DNA from: an uncultured Flammeovirgaceae bacterium
Lineage (GTDB): Bacteria > Bacteroidota > Bacteroidia > Cytophagales > MED-G16
Direction: 5' to 3'
Length of the DNA stretch: 52,492 nucleotides
NCBI GenBank assembly: GCA_913052485.1
Contig: CAJXDN010000008.1
Coordinates: 1-52,492 of the forward strand
Part shown: positions 8,907-17,553 of the stretch, piece after piece
Position numbering within the stretch: the stretch's first letter is position 1
Layout: each line of letters opens with the position of its first letter
The notes under the pieces: model-generated
The model's database searches: none
The model's input: the letters and a program-made list of their open reading frames with translations, nothing else
What the model was told of the DNA's origin: nothing
Translations under genes and position numbers: made by a program

Positions 8907-9492
8907 TTAAAAAGTCTACAATCTCCTTGTCCAGAGGGTTTACGTTTGAAGAAAGAACAGACTTCAGCATGCCTCTTTCGTCAATTAAATACTTGAAGAA
9001 ATTCCATCTTGGTGCTTTGTCATTCCAGCCATTACTATCAACTGATGACAACCACTTATACACATTATTACTATTTTTTCCTCTTACATTAGATTTCTCA
9101 AATAATTGAAAATCAATACCATAGTTTGTTTCACAAAATTCCTCAATTTGGTCATTTGAACCGGGCTCTTGGAAACCGAAGTTATTAGATGGGAATGCTA
9201 AAATCGTTAATTTATCATTATACTTTCTATGTAGCTCCTGTAAATCTTTGTACTGATTAGTATATCCACATTTAGATGCAACATTAACAATTAATACCTT
9301 CTTCCCTTTGTATTTTGAAAAGTTTATAGTCTTTCCATCAATATCATTTGCTTCAAGAGAGTAGAAACTTTTATCATTAACTAAATCACCATCTGGTGCC
9401 TGATCATTTACTTTGAAAACTTTTTCCCTAAGCACGTAAATACCACTTACAGAAATTAATGTTGATAATGCTAAAATTAATACAACTTTCAT
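8899..9492 (-). CDS. Glutathione-peroxidase-family thiol peroxidase, membrane-anchored or exported
   Basis: Reduces hydroperoxides; most bacterial members use thioredoxin rather than glutathione. The 197 residues include an N-terminal hydrophobic segment (3-20), suggesting export or anchoring. Peroxidatic Cys75 lies in VASKCGYT. The usual FPCNQFG motif reads FPSNNFG, so the catalytic-tetrad Gln is Asn104 and the neighbouring Cys is Ser102. Trp163-Asn164 (RWNFFKYLID) is kept, and Cys120 (EEFCETNYG) is a possible resolving cysteine. The ATG overlaps the argS stop by one base (TAATG). I recall the Asn variant from other Bacteroidota, so it may be lineage-typical. Confidence 0.88.
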   Translation of the reverse strand: MKVVLILALSTLISVSGIYVLREKVFKVNDQAPDGDLVNDKSFYSLEANDIDGKTINFSKYKGKKVLIVNVASKCGYTNQYKDLQELHRKYNDKLTILAFPSNNFGFQEPGSNDQIEEFCETNYGIDFQLFEKSNVRGKNSNNVYKWLSSVDSNGWNDKAPRWNFFKYLIDERGMLKSVLSSNVNPLDKEIVDFLIN

Positions 9493-11288
9493 TACATTTT
9501 TTCAGTTACATCAATACCCAGTAAACTGAGGCCATTGTATAATGTATTTGATGTCAAGTTAGATAACGCAATCTTGAAGGAAGTTGTTTCATTTTTGATA
9601 TTATCGATAATTTTTTCATCCTGATAAAAACTATTAAATAATTTTGATAGGTCGTGAAGAAACTGACAAATAAGTGCAGGAGAATAATTTTCTACTGCCT
9701 GATTTAAAACTGATGGGTATGTATAAATATGGTTAATTAACTTTTTATGGCGGACTGTTAACTTTACTGAGTTTTCAATATCAATATCTTTATATTTTAG
9801 ACCTAAAGAATCTGCTCTTCTTATTATTGATTTAATCCTTGCATAAGTGTACTGGATAAAGGGACCTGTATTACCATGAAAATCAATTGATTCTTGTGGG
9901 TTAAATAATATTTTTTTCTTTGGATCGACTCTTAATAAATAATACTTAAGTGCACCTAAAGCTATTTTCTTGTATAAACCTTCTAGATCAGATGAATCAA
10001 AGTCATCAATTTTGCCTAATTGTTCAGTTCTTTCCTTGGCCGTATCAATCATATGATCGATTAAATCATCTGCATCAACAACCTTCCCCTCTCTCGATTT
10101 CATTTTACCGTCAGGAAGATCTATCATCCCATAAGAGAGGTGGTAGCACTCTTTAGCCCATTTATAATCCAACTTTTCAAGTATTTTAAATAATACTTTA
10201 AAGTGATAATCTTGTTCGTTACCCACAGTATAAACTTGTTTTTTAATATTTGGATAATCCTCAAATCTTTTAATTGCTGTACCAATATCTTGTGTCATGT
10301 AAACAGAAGTCCCATCACTTCTCAATAAAATTTTATTATCTAAGCCTTCTTTCTGTAAGTTAACCCACACTGAACCATCATCTTCTCTATAAAATATTTT
10401 CTTAGATACTCCTTCCTCAATATTTTTTTTCCCAAGAAGATATGTATCAGATTCATAGTAATTTTTATCAAATGATACCCCGAGTATGTTGTATGTCTTA
10501 TCAAAACCATCATAAACCCAATTATTCATCTTCCTCCATAATTCAATTGTTGATTTATCCTTATTTTCCCATTTCTTTAATAAATCAATAGCCTCCTTCA
10601 TTATAGGAGTATTATTTTCTGCATTATCTTTATCGAATCCACCCTCAACTAATTTTTTAACTTGCTTTTTCTGCTCCTTTTCAAACATGACATAATAATC
10701 ACCAACAAATTTGTCACCTTTGATTGAATTTGTATCCGGGGAGGAATTTTTACCAAAATTCTTCCAGGCGACCATTGACTTACAAATATGTATCCCTCTA
10801 TCATTTATAATTTGTACTTTATGAGTTTTATAGCCACAAGAATTATATATTCTAGATATAGAATCACCTAAAAATATATTTCTTAAATGGCCTAAGTGCA
10901 AAGGTTTATTTGTATTCGGAGATGAGAATTCAACCATTACCTCTTTATCTTGGGTTGAATTAATTCCCCAATTTTTTGACTTTATTATTGTATTAAATAA
11001 TGTAATAATATATTTTTCAGATAAATCTAAATTTAAAAATCCTTTTATAATGTTATAATTTGATACTATAGAGGTGTTTTCAATTAAATATTTACCGATA
11101 GAATTTCCAACTTCATCAGGCGAAGAATTTAATTTCTTTAGGTGTGGGAAAATTATTAAAGTATAAAAACCCTCAAAATTTTTTGGAGTATCATCTATAG
11201 AAATTGAATCTAATGAACAGCTATAATTATAAAGTTTTTTAAATGCCTTTCTAATCTCGTGTTTAATTTCTATCCGTATATCAATCAT
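9492..11288 (-). CDS. argS: Arginyl-tRNA synthetase
   Basis: Charges tRNA-Arg with arginine. The 598-residue class I synthetase has an N-terminal Arg-S additional domain (about 1-90), a HIGH-type motif HLGH at 131-134 (PNTNKPLHLGHLRN) and the MKSREGK stretch in the place of KMSKS. It ends with the C-terminal anticodon-binding DALR-type helices, which include a GPFIQYTYARI segment near their start. Length and domain order are normal. The stop overlaps the peroxidase start by one base. The divergent glycosyltransferase gene begins 75 bases upstream. Confidence 0.97.
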   Translation of the reverse strand: MIDIRIEIKHEIRKAFKKLYNYSCSLDSISIDDTPKNFEGFYTLIIFPHLKKLNSSPDEVGNSIGKYLIENTSIVSNYNIIKGFLNLDLSEKYIITLFNTIIKSKNWGINSTQDKEVMVEFSSPNTNKPLHLGHLRNIFLGDSISRIYNSCGYKTHKVQIINDRGIHICKSMVAWKNFGKNSSPDTNSIKGDKFVGDYYVMFEKEQKKQVKKLVEGGFDKDNAENNTPIMKEAIDLLKKWENKDKSTIELWRKMNNWVYDGFDKTYNILGVSFDKNYYESDTYLLGKKNIEEGVSKKIFYREDDGSVWVNLQKEGLDNKILLRSDGTSVYMTQDIGTAIKRFEDYPNIKKQVYTVGNEQDYHFKVLFKILEKLDYKWAKECYHLSYGMIDLPDGKMKSREGKVVDADDLIDHMIDTAKERTEQLGKIDDFDSSDLEGLYKKIALGALKYYLLRVDPKKKILFNPQESIDFHGNTGPFIQYTYARIKSIIRRADSLGLKYKDIDIENSVKLTVRHKKLINHIYTYPSVLNQAVENYSPALICQFLHDLSKLFNSFYQDEKIIDNIKNETTSFKIALSNLTSNTLYNGLSLLGIDVTEKM

Positions 11289-11311
11289 CTTACAAAAATT
11301 AAATTAAAAGG

Positions 11312-11344
11312 TTTATATTCATAATATTTAATAGACTAAGTTTG
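11312..11344 (+). promoter_or_regulatory. Candidate promoter for the DPM1-like glycosyltransferase
   Basis: TAAGTTTG at 11337-11344 matches the Bacteroidota -7 box exactly. A weak -33 element, TTTA at 11312-11315, lies 21 bases upstream. The predicted transcript start near 11349 would leave about 15 bases before the ATG at 11364. Confidence 0.45.
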
Positions 11345-11363
11345 AAAAATTTTTTTAAAATAT

Positions 11364-12101
11364 ATGAGTAAAAGTGTTATAATAATTCCTACATACAATG
11401 AAATTGGGAATATTGATATTACTTTAAAAAAAATTATAGAGCTAGAAGAGAAATTTGATGTCATTGTTGTGGATGATAACTCACCAGATGGGACTGGGGA
11501 TTTTGTCAAAGAAGCTATTAAGAAAAAAAAGTATAAACTAAATATCTCTCTTATTGAGAGAAAAAACAAAGATGGATTAGGTACTGCATATATAGCAGGA
11601 TTCAAAAAGTCTATTGAAATGAGATATGACTTTATATTTCAATTAGATTGCGACGGATCTCATAACCCAGAACAACTTATTGAATTACATAAAGAACTTA
11701 AGTTCAGTAATTGTGATATAGTAGTAGGTTCAAGATATATAAAAGGAATTACAGTAATAAATTGGCCATTACCAAGACTACTCCTATCTATTTTTGCAAA
11801 TTATTATGTCAAAATTGTGACTGGCCTAAAAATTAATGACTCAACAGGAGGATTTAATGGTTACAACTCAAAAGCATTAAAAAGTATTATGAAAAATCAC
11901 ATATACTTTAAGGGGTATGCATTCCAAATTCAATTGAAATTTATAGGTAGTACTTTAGGATATAGATTAAAAGAGATACCTATAATATTTAAAGATAGAG
12001 AGATAGGTGAATCGAAAATGTCACTTCAGATTCCAGGAGAAGCATTTTTTGGAATAATTTATATGAAGTTTATAAGTTTTTTTACTAAGTTCAAAGGTTA
12101 G
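11364..12101 (+). CDS. Polyprenyl-phosphate mannosyl/glucosyl transferase (DPM1-like, GT2)
   Basis: A family 2 glycosyltransferase resembling dolichol-phosphate mannose synthase, which loads a sugar from a nucleotide donor onto a polyprenyl-phosphate carrier at the inner membrane. The 245 residues have the nucleotide-binding DDNSPDGT at 37-44 and the metal-binding DCDGSH at 95-100. Further motifs are VVGSRY and STGGFNGY, both typical of the DPM1 group, plus a late EIPIIFKDR block. No C-terminal GtrA-like membrane domain is present. The ATG is supported by a -7 box 20 bases upstream. It converges with the LolC/E-like gene with a 4-base overlap. Confidence 0.9.
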   Translation: MSKSVIIIPTYNEIGNIDITLKKIIELEEKFDVIVVDDNSPDGTGDFVKEAIKKKKYKLNISLIERKNKDGLGTAYIAGFKKSIEMRYDFIFQLDCDGSHNPEQLIELHKELKFSNCDIVVGSRYIKGITVINWPLPRLLLSIFANYYVKIVTGLKINDSTGGFNGYNSKALKSIMKNHIYFKGYAFQIQLKFIGSTLGYRLKEIPIIFKDREIGESKMSLQIPGEAFFGIIYMKFISFFTKFKG

Positions 12102-13300
12102 CTTAATCTAATTGAATTGATTACCCTAATTCTATCTATGAATAATATGGGCAGATAAACTGAGAGTAAAATCATTAGAAATAATATTAAATTTATTAAA
12201 AGCACCCCATATAAATCATAGGCTACAGGGACAAAGTCAATATAATAGTTTTCTCTATCAAGTTTAATCAACTTGAACTTACTTTGTAGGTAATAGAATA
12301 TTAAGGAAAGAATATTACCAATAATAATTCCACTAATTGAAATCTTAAATCCCATCTTAAAAAAAATTGAGTAAATAGTTTTTTTTGAGGTACCAAAAGA
12401 CTTCAATGTACCAATTAATTTTATTCTATCCATTATAATTATAAGAACTATTGATATCATATTGAAACACGCTACTATTAAAATAATTACAAAAAATATA
12501 ATTACATTTTGATCTAATAATTTTAACCAGTCAAAAATTTGAATATATTTTGATTGTGTCGACTCAACATATTCATCATATGATGACAAACTATTTAATT
12601 TTTCTGTATTTATTTCATCCTCATTAAAATTCTTTATGAATACATTTATCCCTGACGCCATATTATTTTCCCATCCATAAATTTTTCTTGATAATGATAT
12701 ATCTCCAAAGACTATGGATTTGTCTATTTCCTCCAAACCTGTAGAGAAGATTGCCTGTATTTCAATTCTTCTGAAAACTGGAGGATCATTTGGAAAAAAT
12801 AGAGTGGCTGTATCTCCTAGAAATAAGCTTAATTTATTAGATAAATCAGCACTTATTATTAAGCCTTTTGAAAAGTTTATTGATTCTTTTGAGCTATCAA
12901 AATGGGATGTAAAATTGTTGATATAATTTTTATCAACTCCCTTAAAAATAACACCTTCAATAGATCCATCATTCCCTTGTATCAATGCCGAATTTAATAT
13001 GTATGGGAAAACATTATCGATGAAATTTAGTTTAGAGTAATTACTATTAAAACCTTCATCAATTCTCAAAGGTGAATTCTTAAAGCTTATTCCGTTACTG
13101 TAACTTGAAATATTATAGTGACCTGAAAAATCATAAATTTTATTTTTAATTTCTTTTTTGAATCCTACAAGAATAAAAGAAGAGATCAGAATTGAGAAAA
13201 GACCTAAAGAAATACTTATCAGTGAAATTTTTCTGAGAAGTTTAGAAAAATGAGATGAATTCTTGTTATTTAATTCATAAATTCTACTTAATAATTTCAT
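12098..13300 (-). CDS. LolC/LolE-like ABC transporter permease (FtsX family)
   Basis: An inner-membrane permease of 400 residues with the MacB/LolCE topology. There is one N-terminal helix (about 24-48), a large periplasmic domain (about 50-260) and three C-terminal helices (about 265-295, 315-340 and 365-390) forming the FtsX domain. It probably works with a LolD-type ATPase in lipoprotein release or envelope transport; the only such ATPase here is at 4057-4707, in a different operon. It is divergent from the CotH gene, and the two promoters share a 35-base gap. Confidence 0.85.
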   Translation of the reverse strand: MKLLSRIYELNNKNSSHFSKLLRKISLISISLGLFSILISSFILVGFKKEIKNKIYDFSGHYNISSYSNGISFKNSPLRIDEGFNSNYSKLNFIDNVFPYILNSALIQGNDGSIEGVIFKGVDKNYINNFTSHFDSSKESINFSKGLIISADLSNKLSLFLGDTATLFFPNDPPVFRRIEIQAIFSTGLEEIDKSIVFGDISLSRKIYGWENNMASGINVFIKNFNEDEINTEKLNSLSSYDEYVESTQSKYIQIFDWLKLLDQNVIIFFVIILIVACFNMISIVLIIIMDRIKLIGTLKSFGTSKKTIYSIFFKMGFKISISGIIIGNILSLIFYYLQSKFKLIKLDRENYYIDFVPVAYDLYGVLLINLILFLMILLSVYLPILFIDRIRVINSIRLS

Positions 13301-13304
13301 TTAC

Positions 13305-13312
13305 TAAATTTG
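13305..13312 (+). promoter_or_regulatory. Candidate -7 box for CotH-GH3 operon
   Basis: TAAATTTG matches TAnnTTTG exactly. A start near 13317 would give a leader of about 19 bases before the ATG at 13336. No clear -33 TTTG is visible; the upstream sequence is inside the divergent permease gene. Confidence 0.45.
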
Positions 13313-13319
13313 CTTGTTT

Positions 13320-13327
13320 CAAACTTA
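13320..13327 (-). promoter_or_regulatory. Candidate -7 box for the LolC/E-like permease gene
   Basis: Minus strand 13327 to 13320 reads TAAGTTTG, an exact TAnnTTTG match. It would start transcription near 13315, about 15 bases before the permease ATG at 13300. It sits only 8 bases from the opposing box at 13305-13312, so the two polymerase sites must overlap. Confidence 0.45.
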
Positions 13328-13335
13328 AATAATCT

Positions 13336-14745
13336 ATGAGGATTGATATAATTTTTTATTTAATATTTATTCTGACAATTATTTCATGTAATAAATTAGA
13401 TGAAAATTACAATACAAATGATAATAATGATACCTCAGATGATACAAATAAGAACTTAGAATGTGATAGTTGTATATTTTCATATGAATTTGAAGTAATT
13501 ACGCTTGGAGTCGGCCCAGAGGGAGAAATAGTTGACGAACCAAAAGTTCCTGCTGCACTCACAGTTAGAAAGAAAGATTCAATACACTTTTCGGGAATAA
13601 TTGGAATTGAGATAAGAGGGGAAACATCTCAATATTTTGATAAAAAATCATACGGCCTGGAAACCTGGGATAGAGAATATAATGATATTGATGTTTCAAT
13701 CATCGGATTCCCAGATGAAGAGGATTGGATTTTATACGGACCATTTAGTGACAAGTCATTGATTAGAAATAAATTAATATATGATCTATCAAATAAGATA
13801 GGTAGATATGCGTCAAGAACTGAATTTATTGAATTATATATTAATTATGATTATAAGGGACTCTACATATTTATGGAAAAATTAAAAAGAGATAAAAATA
13901 GAATTAATGTACAAAAACTTGATCAAGGTGATATTGATGAAAATCTAATTTCTGGGGGATATATTATAAAAATTGATAAAAGTGATATGGATGACGGGAG
14001 TTACACGGATTATAACTCATTTCAATCAAATTTTGATATAAATGGGAATTTGGATGGAGAAAAAAAAATTTATTTTAATTATGAGTATCCAAAACCAGGA
14101 ATTATTCATGCAGATCAAAAAAATTATATTAAAAATTATTTTCATGAGTTCGAGTCAGCTCTAGCATCCGATCAATTTGTAGATCCTGAAAACGGTTTTA
14201 GAAAATATATTGATGAAGATTCTTTTATTGATTTCTTTATATTGAATGAGCTATCAAATAATGTTGATGGATTTAGGTTAAGTACATATCTACATAAAGA
14301 CAGAGATGAAAAGCTTATGATTGGTCCTATTTGGGATTTTAATTTATCATTTGGAAATGCAAACTATTGTGGTGGTGAGAGGTATGATGTTTGGCTACAT
14401 AAATTCAATGAGAGGTGTCCAGAGGATTTTTGGAATGTTCCATTCTGGTGGAATAGATTATTAGAAGATCAAAAATTCGTTGATAAATTAAAGTTAAGAT
14501 GGAATGAGTTAAGGTCAAATACATTATCAAATATTAATATAATACAGATGATAAATAACTATTACACCTTCCTAAATAATGAAACAGATATTGTTGAGAA
14601 AAATTTTGATAAGTGGAGAATTTTAGGGATTTATATTTGGCCTAATAGTTTTATAGGTGGCAATTACGATCAAGAAATAAATTTTTTAAAAATTTGGACC
14701 GAGAATAGATTAAATTGGTTGGATGATTCAATTAATAACTTATGA
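13336..14745 (+). CDS. CotH-family protein, lipoprotein
   Basis: CotH proteins are secreted or spore-coat atypical protein kinases. The N-terminus is a lipoprotein signal (LTIISC, lipid-accepting Cys18) followed by an acidic Asn/Asp-rich spacer, so the mature protein is probably surface- or membrane-bound. The CotH domain spans about 60-460. Conserved pieces are FDKKSYGLETWD, LYGPFSDKSLIRNKL, ELYINYDYKGLYIFMEKLKRD, GGYIIKIDKSD, NELSNNVDGFR and GPIWDFNLSFGNANY. The last two carry the Asp residues expected in catalysis or metal binding. It overlaps the GH3 gene by 4 bases. The kinase activity and target are not established by sequence. Confidence 0.88.
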   Translation: MRIDIIFYLIFILTIISCNKLDENYNTNDNNDTSDDTNKNLECDSCIFSYEFEVITLGVGPEGEIVDEPKVPAALTVRKKDSIHFSGIIGIEIRGETSQYFDKKSYGLETWDREYNDIDVSIIGFPDEEDWILYGPFSDKSLIRNKLIYDLSNKIGRYASRTEFIELYINYDYKGLYIFMEKLKRDKNRINVQKLDQGDIDENLISGGYIIKIDKSDMDDGSYTDYNSFQSNFDINGNLDGEKKIYFNYEYPKPGIIHADQKNYIKNYFHEFESALASDQFVDPENGFRKYIDEDSFIDFFILNELSNNVDGFRLSTYLHKDRDEKLMIGPIWDFNLSFGNANYCGGERYDVWLHKFNERCPEDFWNVPFWWNRLLEDQKFVDKLKLRWNELRSNTLSNINIIQMINNYYTFLNNETDIVEKNFDKWRILGIYIWPNSFIGGNYDQEINFLKIWTENRLNWLDDSINNL

Positions 14746-16985
14746 GAATTCTTAGATACTTAAAAATATTATTCGTTTTCTTTTTCATACTAACTATTTC
14801 AATAATCTCAGTAGTACTTTTTAACCTAGATTATGATATGTATGATCTTGAAGCAGATAGAAAATATTATGGAAATAATTTATGGGAAATAGATACTGAC
14901 AGCCTGTCCCGAGAGCTAGTTTCATTGATGACTTTTGAGGAGAAAATTGATCAAATGTATGGCGAGAAATTGTATAAGTCAGTTCCTAAATTTTTTGGTA
15001 GCTATATCTTCAAGGAAAAATTTCCTCATATATATGTTGGTAGAAACGATAGGTTAAATATTCCTCCTTGGGTACTATCAGATGGTCCCAGAGGAGCAAG
15101 AGTTCTTGATAAAAATATTAGTGCTGTAACTACATTTCCAGTTGCAATGGCAAGAGCTGCGTCATGGAATACATCACTTGAATACCAAGTTCATGATGTT
15201 ATCTCAAAGGAAATGAGGGCAAATAAGACAAATTACGCAGCAACTCCATGTATTAATCTTCTCAGGCATCCCGGATGGGGTAGAGCTCAAGAGACTTATG
15301 GTGAAGATCCGTGGTTACTTGGAGAATTTGGTGTTGCCGCTGTAAAAGGAATAGAAAAAAATAACGTAATGGCATGTCCAAAACATTTTGCCCTAAATAG
15401 TATTGAAAACTCGAGGTGGGTTATAGATGTCTCCATTGACGAACGGGCACTAAGAGAAGTTTATTTACCTCATTTCAAAAAAGTAATACAAAAAGGTAAA
15501 CCCGCATCAATAATGTCTGCATATAATAAGGTAAGAGGTACATATAGTGGAAGTAATCGAGAACTTCTTACAGATATATTAAGAAATGACTGGGGGTTTG
15601 ATGGATTTGTATCAACTGATTGGATGTATGGAATATATGATGGCATAGAAGCTATAAATGCAGGTTTAAATGTTGAGATGCCATGGCAAGATGAATACAG
15701 TTATGATATTATTGAGGAGGGAATAAATGAGGGAATAATTAAAATTGAGCAAATTGATAATTTAGTTTATAATAGCTTAAGAACTAGATTAAAGTATGCA
15801 TTTTCCTATGATAGTATTGAATATAATCAAAAATTAATTCTAAAATCGGACCATATTGAATTAGCAAGAATAGCTGCAGAAGAAAGTATGGTACTAATAA
15901 AAAATGAAAAAATATTACCATTTGAAATAATGGATAAAATGAGAGTTGGTGTTTTTGGAAATTTAGCTGATCTTAACAATACAGGTGACATGGGAAGCAG
16001 TAACTCCAGTTCTCCATACGTGATAACACCCTACCAGGGTATTAAAAATTATTTTAAAAACACTGATACTGAAGTCATATATGATGACGGAAATAATTTA
16101 GAACAAACAGTCAAAATCGCAGAAAACCTTGATCAAATTATTATAGTTGTTGGTTATACATTCAAAGACGAAGGTGAGTACATTATGAGCAGAGGCCAAA
16201 TGTTAAAATCCGCAGAAGCAAAGGAACTTGTAGGTGTAGAAGGTATTGGTGGTGACCGTGAAAATCTCGAGTTAAGTATAAAAGATTATGAGCTAATTAC
16301 TGAAATTAGTAAAGTAAATGATAATGTTGTTGTTGTCTATGTGGGAGGAAGTGCAATAAATATGAATAAATGGGTTGATAAAATACCAGCAATTTTATTT
16401 TCTTGGTACTCAGGTATGGAGGGTGGTAATGCTCTAGCCAAGATACTTTACGGAGATGTAAATCCAAGTGGTAAGTTACCTTTCACAATAGCAAAAAATG
16501 ATAAGGACTATCCATATTTTAATCCATTTACCGATACTATTACTTATGAATATTATCATGGATACACTTTATTCGAAAAATATAATAAGGAAATTGCTTA
16601 TCATTTCGGACACGGATTAAGCTATAGTAATTTTTTAATAGATAATTTCAGAATAATAGATAGTAACACTGAAAAAATTGTATTCAGTACCGACATTAAA
16701 AATAATAGTAAAATTAAGGGGAAAGAGGTATTACAGTTATATGTTGGATTTGAAAATTCTAAAATAAACAGGCCTCTAAAACTACTTAGGGATTTTAAAA
16801 AATTAGAACTCGAACCAGGAGAAAAGAAAACCGTATTTTTGTCAGTTGATATTAAGGATTTATCTTACTACAATGATGAAATGAACAGATGGGAAGTAGA
16901 AGATATAAACCATAATTTTTACGTAGGAAACTCATCAGATGATAAAAAACTTATCAAAATTGAAAAGGACTTAAAATCAATATAG
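14742..16985 (+). CDS. Glycoside hydrolase family 3, beta-glucosidase-like
   Basis: A 747-residue GH3 enzyme expected to release terminal beta-linked glucose or xylose from oligosaccharides in the periplasm. The hydrophobic segment at about 7-28 is a signal or membrane anchor. The (alpha/beta)8 domain shows LSDGPRGAR, GRAQETYGEDPW at 180-191, CPKHFALNS at 212-220 and VSTDW, where Asp293 is the expected nucleophile. The alpha/beta sandwich domain (about 380-600) and C-terminal fibronectin-III-like domain (LQLYVGFENSKINRP, LEPGEKKTV) follow. It is coupled to the CotH gene by a 4-base overlap. No SusC/SusD genes are nearby, so this is not a standard utilisation locus. Confidence 0.92.
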   Translation: MRILRYLKILFVFFFILTISIISVVLFNLDYDMYDLEADRKYYGNNLWEIDTDSLSRELVSLMTFEEKIDQMYGEKLYKSVPKFFGSYIFKEKFPHIYVGRNDRLNIPPWVLSDGPRGARVLDKNISAVTTFPVAMARAASWNTSLEYQVHDVISKEMRANKTNYAATPCINLLRHPGWGRAQETYGEDPWLLGEFGVAAVKGIEKNNVMACPKHFALNSIENSRWVIDVSIDERALREVYLPHFKKVIQKGKPASIMSAYNKVRGTYSGSNRELLTDILRNDWGFDGFVSTDWMYGIYDGIEAINAGLNVEMPWQDEYSYDIIEEGINEGIIKIEQIDNLVYNSLRTRLKYAFSYDSIEYNQKLILKSDHIELARIAAEESMVLIKNEKILPFEIMDKMRVGVFGNLADLNNTGDMGSSNSSSPYVITPYQGIKNYFKNTDTEVIYDDGNNLEQTVKIAENLDQIIIVVGYTFKDEGEYIMSRGQMLKSAEAKELVGVEGIGGDRENLELSIKDYELITEISKVNDNVVVVYVGGSAINMNKWVDKIPAILFSWYSGMEGGNALAKILYGDVNPSGKLPFTIAKNDKDYPYFNPFTDTITYEYYHGYTLFEKYNKEIAYHFGHGLSYSNFLIDNFRIIDSNTEKIVFSTDIKNNSKIKGKEVLQLYVGFENSKINRPLKLLRDFKKLELEPGEKKTVFLSVDIKDLSYYNDEMNRWEVEDINHNFYVGNSSDDKKLIKIEKDLKSI

Positions 16986-16991
16986 ATGAAA

Positions 16992-17498
16992 CTACCTCTC
17001 AGCATAAACAGCATAGTACCTGTATGTAAACATCCTAAGAATAGGTCTTAACCCAATTTTTTTTGTAGGATTTGTCCAATACTCTCTTTTTTTGATTTTC
17101 CAACCAGACTTTTTAAGTAACCAGTCAAATTGCCAATCTTCGAATTCATGAAAATGACAATCTCGGATGTCTTTACGATTTCGGTATGCATTTGAGAACC
17201 ATAGTTTAAGTGGGACCGTCACAAAAAGTTTATCGGATTTTAAATTTTTAAGTAAAGGGTATGGAGATACAAGGTGCTCCAATATTTCAAATCCAGTAAC
17301 TAAATCAATATTTTTTGAAATACTTAAATTATAATCATCGTCTAGATCCTGTCCATGAGTATTATAAACTTCATGACCTTCTTCTCTCATAAGTGTAGAT
17401 AAAGGATTGTCAACACCAAGATCATAAATTATGCCTTTGTTTGGCATAATTAATTTAAGCATGTCAAGTGTTTTTCTATATCTTCTTTTATTTACCAC
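16992..17498 (-). CDS. Class I SAM-dependent methyltransferase-like protein
   Basis: 168 residues with the Rossmann-like layout of small methyltransferases. The motif I region is IIYDLGVDNPLS (an unusual variant lacking the second and third glycine), an acidic strand end follows in QDLDDDY, and the motif IV-like segment IDLVTGFEILEHL has the common EHL. The C-terminal HEFEDWQFDWLLKKSGW resembles the end of Methyltransf_11-type proteins. The start is GTG at 17498; no upstream ATG is in frame before a stop. The substrate is unknown. It is divergent from NamZ and converges with GH3. Confidence 0.75.
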   Translation of the reverse strand: MVNKRRYRKTLDMLKLIMPNKGIIYDLGVDNPLSTLMREEGHEVYNTHGQDLDDDYNLSISKNIDLVTGFEILEHLVSPYPLLKNLKSDKLFVTVPLKLWFSNAYRNRKDIRDCHFHEFEDWQFDWLLKKSGWKIKKREYWTNPTKKIGLRPILRMFTYRYYAVYAER

Positions 17499-17553
17499 TA
17501 TAATTTTATGTTAACTTTATAATTATTACCAAAAAATCTAATTTACAGCTAAA

